Source: Nemophila menziesii
Taxonomy: Eukaryota; Streptophyta; Magnoliopsida; Boraginales; Hydrophyllaceae
DNA length: 64,000 bases
Reading direction: 5' to 3'
Assembly: GCA_029959085.1 (NCBI GenBank)
Contig: JARWIR010000024.1
Location: 14,558,296 to 14,622,295 of the forward strand
Below the pieces are notes generated by a model. It searched no databases. It saw only the letters and a program-made list of their open reading frames with translations, and was not told the origin of the DNA. This document shows, in pieces, positions 1-10,183 of this stretch. A program made the translations under genes and the position numbers. Positions within the stretch are counted from its first letter, which is position 1, and each line of letters begins with the position of its first letter.

Positions 1-339
1 CGATAGAAAGTATGTTCGATAGCAGGGAGCCATGAGTGGTTTGTAGGCCGTGAGATCCAAGCTAGTTGATAAAACCATTTGATGAACGTTCTAAAGGTAA
101 GAGAATGACGAAATTGCATAGTTTAGAAAGTGATTAAGGCGATTCTTTCATAAGCCCCTTGTTGCCTTTTAGCTTGCTGTCCAAATATATTTTATATCCT
201 TCTCAGCCCCTTCTATCCTTTCTAAAGCCTTTTTATTAGTCGCATTATAAGTCATATCCCTTTATATTATAGGACTTTTCCATATGACCCTCACTCGAAT
301 CGCGATGCATAGACATTTGTTTTAGAGCTTGAGTTTTGG

Positions 340-344
340 GTGGT
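340..344. repeat. Target-site duplication GTGGT, left copy
   Basis: GTGGT directly precedes the TG end of Element 1 and recurs directly after its CA end at 7402-7406. A 5-bp duplication is the normal footprint of an LTR-retrotransposon integrase. Confidence 0.93.
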
Positions 345-1932
345 TGGTGGTCCTTTGTGTGTTCTAAATAAATGCAATAAATAATCGAACCACAACCGCA
401 AGTGTACGGTTGTCCCAAGTAGTATAACTGATAAAACAGATTCGTTCCAAGGACGGAATGGTTGACTACAATGCTTATCAATTAATGAATAATTGCACTT
501 ATGAAAGCAAATAAATGTTTATAAGAGTTGTTTGTTTGGTTTTATAGTTCCTAAGATATTTAAAGACTAATATGAAAATGCAATCAAATAACTAAACGCA
601 AGTAAATAAATGTAAAACGCAAATATGAGAAGATAGCACTTGAGAAAGCAAGGGATCCTCCGAATTCTATTTCATAACCTATTCTGTTTAAGGGTTAGAT
701 TGGTCAATTACAATGGTCGGGAATCTAAATTCCTTATACCCCCGTCAGGGTGGACTATAAGGCAATCCTAGAGTGTCACTAGTCCCGTCAGGGTAAATAT
801 GATCCACTTTTAGATGTTTAAGTTTATTACCGCATAGGCCCTAAAATTAGCTAAGTTCGTCAGAATCAATAGCTTCTATTTTAGATTGAATAAATGGTTC
901 TGTACCTAAACCCTCCGTCAGGATGATCCACACGCCACATATGTGGAATAGCCTAGATACTAACACCTGTTCTTAGTTAGCTACTCTAAAAACAGTAAAT
1001 ATTCGCAATTTATCGAAAAGAGTAAAAGCCCCAATCTAATTTAATTTAACAGAAACCCAAATTCTGGACAAATCATTTAACAGAATTGGGATTCACCCAT
1101 AAAGCATTCTCAAGCACTAATAAATGTTTAGCTCATGCTAATTAAAACAAAAACTAAATTAAAAATAATAAAATTCATATTGTTTACAGAAAGAAAATAC
1201 AGAGAAACCTAATTTCGGAATTGGGTTGGCTGCGAATTGGAGATAAAGACCGTCTCCAGCTCTTGGCTTCTTCTTTTCCTTGTTTCTGCTTCTTCTCCGG
1301 ACACTCTCTTCTAAGGATGATTTTGATTTGAAGAATAAATTGAGAGGTAAGAAATACTGAGGTCAAAATCTCCTTTTATAAGGTTAAAAACGGATTAGGG
1401 CTTGGACCTAATAATAAAACACTAATTAAATGTCCAAGCCCAATTTCTAAGCCCAAAATCCCGTAACTGCTGATACACCTTCACTAAAACGGCTTTTCCC
1501 GATGCGTTACAACTCCGATTGACCTCATTCCAGTTGCTAAAGTTCCGTAACTCGATAAGGAATGATTTCTCTTCAAAGGTCAACAGCTAAATCATCGCTT
1601 GAGCATCTCGAAATCAGAAATCTATGGCCTGGAAAATGGATTTTCAGCTCTAAAAATAATATCTTCGGGATTTCTTTTCAAGTCTTGACTCTATCTCTTG
1701 ATCTTTGACTTTCTCCTCGGATTCCTCTTCTAGCTAACATCTAAAACCTGTAAAATCTTCACTAAAAATACCAATATTACGCGCAAAAGCTTAATAAATA
1801 AAAAATGCTAGAATTAAAAGAGGAAAATCATATTATTGCATATTTAGTCCAAAAGTCTATCGAATTGATTAAATAAACACCAAAAATGATGTCTCCTAAG
1901 GGTCGAAAATACGAACAATTAAGGAGACATCA
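345..1932 (-). repeat. Element 1 3' LTR (1588 bp)
   Basis: On the plus strand it begins TGGTGGTCC and ends GGAGACATCA, so on the element's own strand it runs TGATGTCTCC to GGACCACCA with the usual TG..CA ends. It is the same length as the copy at 5814-7401. The only difference noticed by eye is one base near 1807 against 7276. A short frame of about 60 codons at 1184-1366 is present in both LTRs and looks like chance. Confidence 0.95.
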
Positions 1933-1947
1933 AGACCCCCAACTCAA
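1933..1947 (-). other. Element 1 polypurine tract
   Basis: Directly next to the 3' LTR, the minus strand reads GAGTTGGGGGTCT before the LTR's TGATG. This is the expected place and composition for the primer of plus-strand DNA synthesis. Elements A and B have the same sequence at the same place. Confidence 0.8.
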
Positions 1948-4197
1948 ACCTTTGTCGTCCCGACAAAGCAAAACAAAACAAAACAAGGGGTAGAAGTGAA
2001 CGCAAGAACGAATAGAAGCTTAGCAAATAAACCTAAAGCAATTCTAAAGATAAATCTCATATAGCAAAACTTTAAGAACTAACATATACATACACTAATC
2101 ATGCAACATCAAACATAAGTAATCTCAATCATAAAATTAAAGTCGCAATGCTTGAAGGTTACACTTGTACTCATATCTGTATGATGGCTATAGGGTGGTC
2201 ATTAATCCTAACTCGCTTTGAACGCTCCACCTAATATATTCCCTATCAACAGAATTATAAATTCACTATGTACTTAAGAATCACGAGGTCTTTATGGTTT
2301 TAATAATGGCTTAAGGACGGTATGGATGTATATTTGGTAAATTTGAAGTGAGCTTTTGGCTCTCTCCTCACTTACCATCAACAATGTCCTCGAGCTTGAG
2401 TTTATGCTCAAAAAATGTTCTCACTCACCCATTTGTCGCGCTAATGTTGCGTCCCCAATGTCAACCCAAATAAGACTAAGATGATTTCCAAAAATATTCC
2501 ACTTTGCCGATTTATTTATTCTTTCTTTCTTTTTTTTTTTTTTTTTTCATTTCTTTTCTCTTTTTTTTTGTACAAGATACCCATGACCCTCATTTTAATG
2601 TGAAAGGTCATGTCTCTTATATTTTTTTATTATTTTTTTTTCTTTTCAAATTTCGGCAAAGGGTTACAAATAATAATATCATCTTTCATTTTTGTGCCTC
2701 AATACAAACACATATAATCCCTTCCCAATATAAATTCCCCAAATGTGGTCCCACCATCCCAAACTCAAGCTCGAGACAAGTCTCAGGGTTGTGATTCAAG
2801 TGCGGGTCATTTGGTCATGCCTAATAATCTAAAGGATAATGGGCTTATATCGTGGCTACAAAAGAAAAGGCTTAAGGCTCAAACTTGGGCTAAGACGGAT
2901 AAAATTAATATATAAAGGATAGCAAGCTAAAAGGCTTCAAATGGCTAACAAAGAACTGCCCCTATCATTTTCCTAAGTACATAGCTTGTCTTTAGTTCAT
3001 ATCTAGGTGGGTTCTCTACTAATTAAGATTTCACGTTCTACACACCAAACATATTCCTTAAGTACAAGCTTACTTCATTTGCATTGTTCATTAATTTTTC
3101 CTATCAATTACCTATGTTCGCATGCAATTGTAAGTGCGTTTTATATCAATCCCTAAAGTCCACTATTTACTATCATTGATTCATCAAAAGTATGCTTAAA
3201 GGGACATTTAAAATCTTCTACAGTCAAACGCAACTCCGAAAATTATTTTATTGAAAGCAAATAAAACAAATAACACATAAAAAACTGGGATGAGGCAACG
3301 AACCCCACCCCAAACTCAAAAATGAGTCGTGTTCCCACGACTCGAAAAGACTCAAAGCAATAAAATAATATACACTAAATGAGAAAGGATAGGAAAACAT
3401 ATCTGTATCGGCACTAGGCCGATTACGTGTAGTCTCATGTTGAAGTTTTGAATACTTCTTTATCAAGCTTAAAAGATCATGTTTGTTGCGTTCATCTTGA
3501 ATAAAGTGTTCTTCATTACTTCGAACTCTCATGTCATATTTCCCACGTTTTCATTTATTACTCGCCCTCTAAGCATCATATCTTCTATCAAAATCTTCCT
3601 CAATACCCAATTCTCTTTCTTCACCATGTTCTTCGTACCTTTCCTAACCTTCATGGTCATCTCCGATGACCCCAAACTCAAAGCTTCAAGACCCTCAAAA
3701 GTATTGGATAAAAATTGTGATTTTAGTGTTCTTGAAGGTTTGGATATGAGTTATGGATTGTTTAGAGCTGGGTCATGGATATTTCAAGGTTTGGGAAAGG
3801 TTTAACGGATAAACTTTAGCTTTGGTGAAAGAAAAATTCGGATTAAAGTGTGAATTTTTGGTATTTTGGAAGATTTGTTGTATGCTTATGGGTTTGGATG
3901 ATGTTTAGAGCGACGAATTGGTGATATTTTGGTGTTTTGATGATGAAATTTTAGTGTTTTTGGAGCTTTGGTTCGTCATCAATGGTGTTAAGTGGAGACG
4001 CAACCACAAAACGCAACTAATGGCGGGTCTCAAAACGCTGGGTCAGAAACTTTTAGTTATTCATACGAAATTTTTGACTTCACCATTGGATAGAGCTCGA
4101 AAAATTATGCGGTTTAGGCTCAAGAAAAAGTTAATTCCGACCTCCGAGCGTCAAGTTATGATCTTTCGAAGTTTTGATACCTGGGGTACAGCACCAA
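1948..4197 (-). other. Element 1 non-coding 3' internal region
   Basis: No supported gene. It contains a long T/A tract (about 2520-2650) and segments that align by eye with Element B 18160-19600, including the phrase around 2340-2400 that matches B near 18500. Further G-rich strand motifs similar to the polypurine tract occur near 2757, 3305 and 3670. Short minus-strand frames around 3248-3532 and 3520-3660 could be remnants of a second ORF, but I see no family signature in them. Confidence 0.6.
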
Positions 4198-4236
4198 AAA
4201 CGGGTCCCCGCATTTGAAAATGCGGGTACCCGGTTT
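4198..4236. other. GC-rich hairpin inside Element 1
   Basis: Arms of about 18 bases (AAACGGGTCCCCGCATTT and its near complement) fold around one or two loop bases, with one mismatch and one extra base. It stands out in AT-rich DNA. A comparable but larger palindromic block occurs in Element B at 21285-21551. It could be a structured RNA element; its function is unknown. Confidence 0.6.
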
Positions 4237-4458
4237 CTACTGTATTGGAACCCAAAATTTTCATTCTTTTTCGTTCTAGGTATCCCAAACTCGTGACCTT
4301 TATTCCTGTAATCATCAAAAACACCAACCTTTCTCATTTCTTAAAAATAAACACTAAATAAATAACCATTACTCTAATTCACACTAAGAATTTAAAAGAC
4401 ATGAAAGCAATTTAAAACATGGGTTGTCTCCCAAGAAGCACTTTTGTTTATTACGTCT

Positions 4459-5652
4459 TTAAGTTCGACGCGTTACCTTCCATGAAGATGGTATTGAGGC
4501 CCTTGCGGTTCTCCTCCGCTTGAATTCGCCTCTTCCTTGATGTAAGAGCTTTGGAACCTTTCCCCTTAGAATATTGTTCAATCGATCTCTAAAAGGGGGT
4601 GGGTAAGTACTTCGTTTCGCCTTCTTACTTTCACGACGAAACTCGTTTTCCACCACATTGGAGTAGATAACCGTTCTCAACGGTATAAGCTTATTTTTAT
4701 TCCTTGTTTCAATCTCAGATTCATCTTTAAAATGTGGTGGGTAGGTGCTTCTCCTTGCCTTTTTGCTCTCGCGGTGTGGCACCTTGCTTGTATAACACAT
4801 ATTAATCATTTGTGGTAGTCGAGGTGATTCTGATTTTTCATCTTTAATAATGATTCGTGGTAGAGATGGTGATTGGTGAACTTTTTGTGGCGGATATTCA
4901 ATTTCTATTTTATCTTTAACCTTCAATTCTTCAATTGATTCTCCAACCATTTCACATTCGTCTTCACTTTCAACCCAATCTTCCACTATTACCTCATAAT
5001 ATTCTTTCTGTGAAATTTCTCTAATCTCGATCACCTCTTCCTCCCTTTTTCGTTCTATACCTTGATCATGTACACACACCATAGGAATAGCAATCTCTGT
5101 GTTAACTTCTAGGATTTGCGTTGCTACTCCTTCTTCCACTATGCTAACAAGATTCTCACCTTCTTTCAACACCTCCTCCTCAACAACTTCTTCCAATTGA
5201 TCTGTTCCATCCCTCGAGGGAGTGGGACCTTCATAAGACTTACTACCACTTTCAGCTAAGTTAAGAGAGTTGTTTCGGGCATCCCATTCATCTAGGCTCT
5301 GTTGTATGAGTGCATGGGTGGCTTTGAATTCCTCGTCTCTTTTCTTACGTTCTGGCTCTCCTGCCTGAAATTCCTCGAGTAGGCGATTGGCTTTTTCTAG
5401 TAGTATATCATGCTGATTTTGATGAGGTGGATACTGTTGAATGTTTTCAACCCAATGGTGGTTCCATACTTGTTCTTGTTGATAGTGATATGGCGTTTGT
5501 TGTTGATTATTCCCGATCCATTGATTGTTCCATCCTTGCTCTTGCGGGTATTGATAAGGTTGTTGGTAGAAGTTACTACCCCATTGTTGTTGTCCCGAAA
5601 AGTCTTCCCAATAGTCATATGGATCAGGATCTGGGTAATGTCCTCTATACAT
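4459..5652 (-). CDS. Element 1 ORF, 397 aa, unknown function
   Basis: This is the only long ORF of Element 1. It starts about 160 bases downstream of the 5' LTR and so takes the place of gag. Residues 1-80 are rich in Gln, Tyr, Trp, Asn and Pro with imperfect repeats of the type QEQxWNxxW. Residues about 80-125 are charged and helical-looking (possible coiled coil). Residues about 140-250 are strongly acidic. Residues about 290-397 are basic and contain two copies of an ESKKA[RK]RSTYPP repeat. There is no zinc knuckle, protease or polymerase motif. By position and by its acidic and basic halves it could be a divergent nucleic-acid-binding or Gag-like protein (inference). The frame is intact, which fits the youth of the element. 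Confidence 0.7.
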   Translation of the reverse strand: MYRGHYPDPDPYDYWEDFSGQQQWGSNFYQQPYQYPQEQGWNNQWIGNNQQQTPYHYQQEQVWNHHWVENIQQYPPHQNQHDILLEKANRLLEEFQAGEPERKKRDEEFKATHALIQQSLDEWDARNNSLNLAESGSKSYEGPTPSRDGTDQLEEVVEEEVLKEGENLVSIVEEGVATQILEVNTEIAIPMVCVHDQGIERKREEEVIEIREISQKEYYEVIVEDWVESEDECEMVGESIEELKVKDKIEIEYPPQKVHQSPSLPRIIIKDEKSESPRLPQMINMCYTSKVPHRESKKARRSTYPPHFKDESEIETRNKNKLIPLRTVIYSNVVENEFRRESKKAKRSTYPPPFRDRLNNILRGKVPKLLHQGRGEFKRRRTARASIPSSWKVTRRT

Positions 5653-5789
5653 CTTTAATTAAATTTCTTGATCATTACCTGAATAAAGCACCTGTAAAAA
5701 CAAAACAAAACAAACACAAGCGTAAAACTGAAAAATAAAAATAAATGCAACTATCACTAAAGGATAAACACCGTGGTCACACGCTACCG

Positions 5790-5807
5790 TCCCCGGCAGC
5801 GGCGCCA
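5790..5807 (-). other. Primer binding site, tRNA-Asp type
   Basis: The minus strand reads TGGCGCCGCTGCCGGGGA, six bases after the end of the 5' LTR. It differs by one base from the tRNA-Asp-complementary PBS TGGCGCCGTTGCCGGGGA that I recall from plant Ty3/gypsy (Athila/Tat) elements. This fixes the element's orientation. Confidence 0.88.
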
Positions 5808-5813
5808 AAAACT

Positions 5814-7401
5814 TGGTGGTCCTTTGTGTGTTCTAAATAAATGCAATAAATAATCGAACCACAACCGCAAGTGTACGGTTGTCCCAAGTAGTATAACTGA
5901 TAAAACAGATTCGTTCCAAGGACGGAATGGTTGACTACAATGCTTATCAATTAATGAATAATTGCACTTATGAAAGCAAATAAATGTTTATAAGAGTTGT
6001 TTGTTTGGTTTTATAGTTCCTAAGATATTTAAAGACTAATATGAAAATGCAATCAAATAACTAAACGCAAGTAAATAAATGTAAAACGCAAATATGAGAA
6101 GATAGCACTTGAGAAAGCAAGGGATCCTCCGAATTCTATTTCATAACCTATTCTGTTTAAGGGTTAGATTGGTCAATTACAATGGTCGGGAATCTAAATT
6201 CCTTATACCCCCGTCAGGGTGGACTATAAGGCAATCCTAGAGTGTCACTAGTCCCGTCAGGGTAAATATGATCCACTTTTAGATGTTTAAGTTTATTACC
6301 GCATAGGCCCTAAAATTAGCTAAGTTCGTCAGAATCAATAGCTTCTATTTTAGATTGAATAAATGGTTCTGTACCTAAACCCTCCGTCAGGATGATCCAC
6401 ACGCCACATATGTGGAATAGCCTAGATACTAACACCTGTTCTTAGTTAGCTACTCTAAAAACAGTAAATATTCGCAATTTATCGAAAAGAGTAAAAGCCC
6501 CAATCTAATTTAATTTAACAGAAACCCAAATTCTGGACAAATCATTTAACAGAATTGGGATTCACCCATAAAGCATTCTCAAGCACTAATAAATGTTTAG
6601 CTCATGCTAATTAAAACAAAAACTAAATTAAAAATAATAAAATTCATATTGTTTACAGAAAGAAAATACAGAGAAACCTAATTTCGGAATTGGGTTGGCT
6701 GCGAATTGGAGATAAAGACCGTCTCCAGCTCTTGGCTTCTTCTTTTCCTTGTTTCTGCTTCTTCTCCGGACACTCTCTTCTAAGGATGATTTTGATTTGA
6801 AGAATAAATTGAGAGGTAAGAAATACTGAGGTCAAAATCTCCTTTTATAAGGTTAAAAACGGATTAGGGCTTGGACCTAATAATAAAACACTAATTAAAT
6901 GTCCAAGCCCAATTTCTAAGCCCAAAATCCCGTAACTGCTGATACACCTTCACTAAAACGGCTTTTCCCGATGCGTTACAACTCCGATTGACCTCATTCC
7001 AGTTGCTAAAGTTCCGTAACTCGATAAGGAATGATTTCTCTTCAAAGGTCAACAGCTAAATCATCGCTTGAGCATCTCGAAATCAGAAATCTATGGCCTG
7101 GAAAATGGATTTTCAGCTCTAAAAATAATATCTTCGGGATTTCTTTTCAAGTCTTGACTCTATCTCTTGATCTTTGACTTTCTCCTCGGATTCCTCTTCT
7201 AGCTAACATCTAAAACCTGTAAAATCTTCACTAAAAATACCAATATTACGCGCAAAAGCTTAATAAATCAAAAATGCTAGAATTAAAAGAGGAAAATCAT
7301 ATTATTGCATATTTAGTCCAAAAGTCTATCGAATTGATTAAATAAACACCAAAAATGATGTCTCCTAAGGGTCGAAAATACGAACAATTAAGGAGACATC
7401 A
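5814..7401 (-). repeat. Element 1 5' LTR (1588 bp)
   Basis: Partner of 345-1932, with the same TG..CA ends and length. Transcription should start within it and run leftwards; I could not fix the TATA box or start with confidence. Confidence 0.95.
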
Positions 7402-7406
7402 GTGGT
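7402..7406. repeat. Target-site duplication GTGGT, right copy
   Basis: Matches 340-344. The flanking Element A sequence continues from here; the uninterrupted version can be read in Element B around 18945-18950 on the opposite strand. Confidence 0.93.
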
Positions 7407-8244
7407 GGGTCCACCATTATGGGAATTGTTATTGGGTTGGGGATTTTGAGCTTATTAATTGTGCTCCATTCTATATATTGATGATGATTCACAGGTTTAT
7501 ATTGTAACTCTTTGCCGGGGTAAGAGAAAATAAAAAAAGCTAAAAAGCATGAAAATAAATGAAAAATAGCATGATATCTCAACATAAAAAAGAGAGTCAT
7601 AGCTATACAAAGGAAAAAAATTGATTTGAAAAGAATATATATTTGGATCGGCAAAGTGTAATTTATATGTGAACATCTTTATGCTTTAATTGGGTTATTG
7701 GGGATGCTACTTTGTGCATCAATAAAATCATTGGGTTGAGTGAGGAACGTTTTATGAGAGTAACTCAAACTCTAGGGCGTTCGTTGATGGCTAGTGAGGA
7801 GAGAGCCAAAAGATCACTCTAAATTATCCAAATATACTTATCATACCGTCCCTAAGCAAACATTACAACCTTAAAGACCTTTTGATTCTTTGCTATGTAA
7901 TCTAGAAGTGATTGAGCAAATAGAGAGTAGTTAAGTGGATCTTTGGATACTAGTGAAGTTCGATGAACAATCTATAGCCTCCTTGGTAAACTGAGTAAAG
8001 TTCCTCTCCTTCTTACATTGCGAAGCTAATCTAATCTTGAATTCAAGTCGTGTTGATTATGGATATGAAAAGTGTGCAGGTATGTAGTTTGTAAATATTA
8101 TTACATGAATTTTTTCGAGTAGTTGCTTTATGTCTATTCTATATATTCTGCTATTTCCTTTCCCACTGTGCTTAATTGACCTAGGTGTGTATTTAGAGAC
8201 TTCCCTTTGTTTTTATCTTTGTTGTATCGGGACGATACAACTTC

Positions 8245-8257
8245 GAGTTGGGGGTCT
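8245..8257 (+). other. Element A polypurine tract
   Basis: GAGTTGGGGGTCT immediately precedes the LTR start TGATGTCTCC, the same arrangement as in Elements 1 and B. Just upstream (about 8222-8241) is a short inverted repeat, TTGTATCG..CGATACAA, also present in B at 18074-18094. Confidence 0.75.
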
Positions 8258-9659
8258 TGATGTCTCCCATTTGTGATGACTTAATCTTAGTTGGAGACAT
8301 TATTTTTAATATTTTAGGAGTCTTTTAGTCGAGTTTTCCCATTAAATATTGCACTTTCCTATTTCGTGTCTTGATTTAATGATTTATTATTTTTAGAGCA
8401 TATCCCTAAGCGAAATTCAAAACAGGGCCCCCTTTATATAATTTTTTTTTAAAATTTAATAATAAAATATAATTAATTCTTTTTAATGTATAATAAAAAA
8501 TAACTAAATTTTTTTAAGGACAATATAATTTTTTATCATTTAAATACTACTCTTTTTGTATTTTACTGAATTTTCTTTGATCGACAACCGTGATTTTTTT
8601 TATGTAATAACCCACTTTTGCTTTCTTTTGTTTTATTTGGTGGCTTGACTTTTTTTTTAACAAAAGAAAACTTTTTTAAATCTATTATATAGATGCTGGC
8701 GGTAAACCTTATTAAAAATAGGATTAGGACTTGGACTTGAACAATATTAAACAATTGGGCTTTATGTTTTGGGGCCCCTAAATTTAAGTTAAAATTATGT
8801 GGCCCTAAGCAGTTTCTTCTTCTGCTTTCCACCAGGGCCGGCCCTGATTTTCCTATAGCTTGGGTTTTGCATTATGTATAATCTATGAATTCTATTTTAT
8901 TTCTATCTAAGTTTCTTTGGGAATAATATGTTTTAATCTGATTCTATCTACCTAACCAAATATTTGATTATGTGCTTTGATTTATTGTCTGTCTTAAACC
9001 TGATCAATTTAGGGCTTTGCTAATAGTAGTTAGATGGTCGCCCAGAGAGGTGTTTAACTATTGAAGCACCACATAAACGTCTAGAATAAGGAATTGGTCC
9101 TAACAACACCAGTCTAACTAGATAGTCATTAAGGTTTATTTCCATCACCAATCGTCATTAGTAGGTAGGAGTACACCTAGGACCCAAGTGCGCAGGTTAA
9201 CCCTTTGTGAGTTCCCTCGTGATTGTGAGGTTGCCACCCTAGTTCGCTCTCCGGGGATAGGGGGAATTTAGAATCCGATTACATATCTAAGAGCTATTGT
9301 CTCCCTTATAAACTGAAATTGATAGAAAGATTTAGAAGGATTAGTGCATACTAGCAAAACCTAAGTTATACTCTCTCATCTCATATTCTCTCATATTTAC
9401 TTTCTAATTTTTACTTTTATTTAGTTTAATTATCAATCTCTCAATTAATCATCTTTATTTTCTGTCTTTTAATTAATTATTGCTACTCTGATTATTTGCT
9501 CATTCATGTAACACACTATGTCCCTGCGAACGAAATTTTCTTATCATTAAAACTTTCATACGTCCTGTAATACTTGAAGTACCGTGCTGGTCTAGGGTGA
9601 TTAGTGCATTGTTTTCCAGATTTATTTATCTTATTTTTATCACACCCTATGCGACACCA
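8258..9659 (+). repeat. Element A 3' LTR
   Basis: It begins TGATGTCTCC after the polypurine tract and ends in GCGACACCA. The reverse complement of Element B's LTR (16517-18058) has closely related ends and shared blocks, for example around 8850-9000 against 17200-17340. The middle differs because about 440 bp at 8407-8846 replaces about 540 bp of the B version. The target duplication cannot be checked because the 5' end is outside the window. Confidence 0.8.
8407..8846. mobile_element. hAT-like non-autonomous DNA transposon remnant
   Basis: The segment is AT-rich inside with GC-rich ends: CCCTAAGCG...CAGGGCCCCC on the left and GGGGCCCC...CCAGGGCCGGCCCTG on the right. Ends of the form CAGGGCCGGCCCTG with nearby GGGGCCCC are, from memory, typical of a widespread plant hAT group. 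It sits where Element B's LTR has other sequence. No 8-bp duplication is visible, and the left end lacks the full terminal repeat, so it is probably truncated. Confidence 0.55.
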
Positions 9660-9948
9660 TAAACATTCATAAAATGGTAATAAATCTGAAAACCAAACCA
9701 AAAAACCAAACCAAACCAAACTTAGACTGCAATTTTAGACTGGTTTTTCCTAAAAATCCAATGCCCAAAGTTAGACTGCAATTTCCCTTTCGACTGGTTT
9801 GTTCCTAAAAATCCATTGCCCAAAGTTAGTGCAATTTTTATTACTAAAAGCTAACTTAAAAGCTACTATTAAAACTTAGATTCTAAGAATGATCTTCTTT
9901 AATTCTTTTTACTACTTAGTCATCTACTATATATAAAGTTCAAACCGC
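9660..9948. other. Intergenic, with a short tandem duplication
   Basis: After a (CCAAA)n-like run at 9695-9719, a roughly 50-bp segment starting TTAGACTGCAATTT is repeated twice in tandem (about 9723-9770 and 9772-9826). There is no gene. Confidence 0.7.
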
Positions 9949-9949
9949 G

Positions 9950-10115
9950 TGTCAAAACTGAAAACCATCCCGAAACTGAGTAAACCGAACCGAAACCGAG
10001 TTATTGAACCGACAATGAACCGTACGGTTTGGTTTTTAAATTATAAAAAACCGAGTCATCCGATTTGGTTTCGGTTTTGGACAAAAACCGAGACAAACCG
10101 AACCATGCTCACCCC
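9950..10115. repeat. CGGTTTGGTT-type dispersed repeat
   Basis: Many CCGAAACCGA / CGGTTTGGTT motifs occur in both orientations, ending in CATGCTCACCCCTA. Sequences with a GGGGTGAGCATGGTTCGGTT end are common dispersed plant repeats, probably non-autonomous transposons. I see no clear terminal repeat or target duplication. Confidence 0.45.
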
Positions 10116-10183
10116 TACTTTGAGGTATCTAGTATTCTACCATGTGCTTTTCAATTCACCGTAAATAACACTTAATTAAGTGG

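Larger units (their letters stand above)
345..7401 (-). mobile_element. Element 1: complete non-autonomous LTR retrotransposon
   Basis: A 7057-bp element lies on the minus strand: 5' LTR 5814-7401, PBS 5790-5807, one ORF at 4459-5652, a long non-coding 3' internal region, a polypurine tract and 3' LTR 345-1932. It is flanked by the duplication GTGGT. No protease, reverse transcriptase, RNase H or integrase motif is present, so it must be mobilised by proteins of another element. Its internal 3' segment resembles that of Elements A and B although the LTRs differ, so they form a related group. The near-identical LTRs imply a very recent insertion. A Ty3/gypsy (Tat/Athila-like) affinity is inferred from the tRNA-Asp-type PBS and layout, not proven. 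Confidence 0.9.
1..9659 (+). mobile_element. Element A: LTR retrotransposon, 3' part, split by Element 1
   Basis: Visible parts are internal sequence at 1-344 and 7407-8257 and a 3' LTR at 8258-9659; the 5' half lies before the window. The two internal pieces become continuous when Element 1 and one copy of its target duplication are removed. The joined sequence matches, in reverse complement, the internal 3' region of Element B (about 18059-19300). No coding region can be recognised in the visible part; the internal 3' segment is long and non-coding, as in B. The family is not established because no polymerase is visible. The shared leader and PPT style with Element 1 suggests a Ty3/gypsy relative (inference). 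Confidence 0.8.

Noticed and set aside
1184..1366. 60-codon minus-strand frame present in both Element 1 LTRs
   Set aside because: Identical in both places only because the LTRs are duplicates; no protein features.
5410..5738. Plus-strand frames over the Element 1 ORF
   Set aside because: Antisense shadows of the repeat-rich N-terminus of the 397-aa ORF.
8563..8832. 89-codon minus-strand frame
   Set aside because: Spans the hAT-like remnant and poly-T tracts; no recognisable domain.
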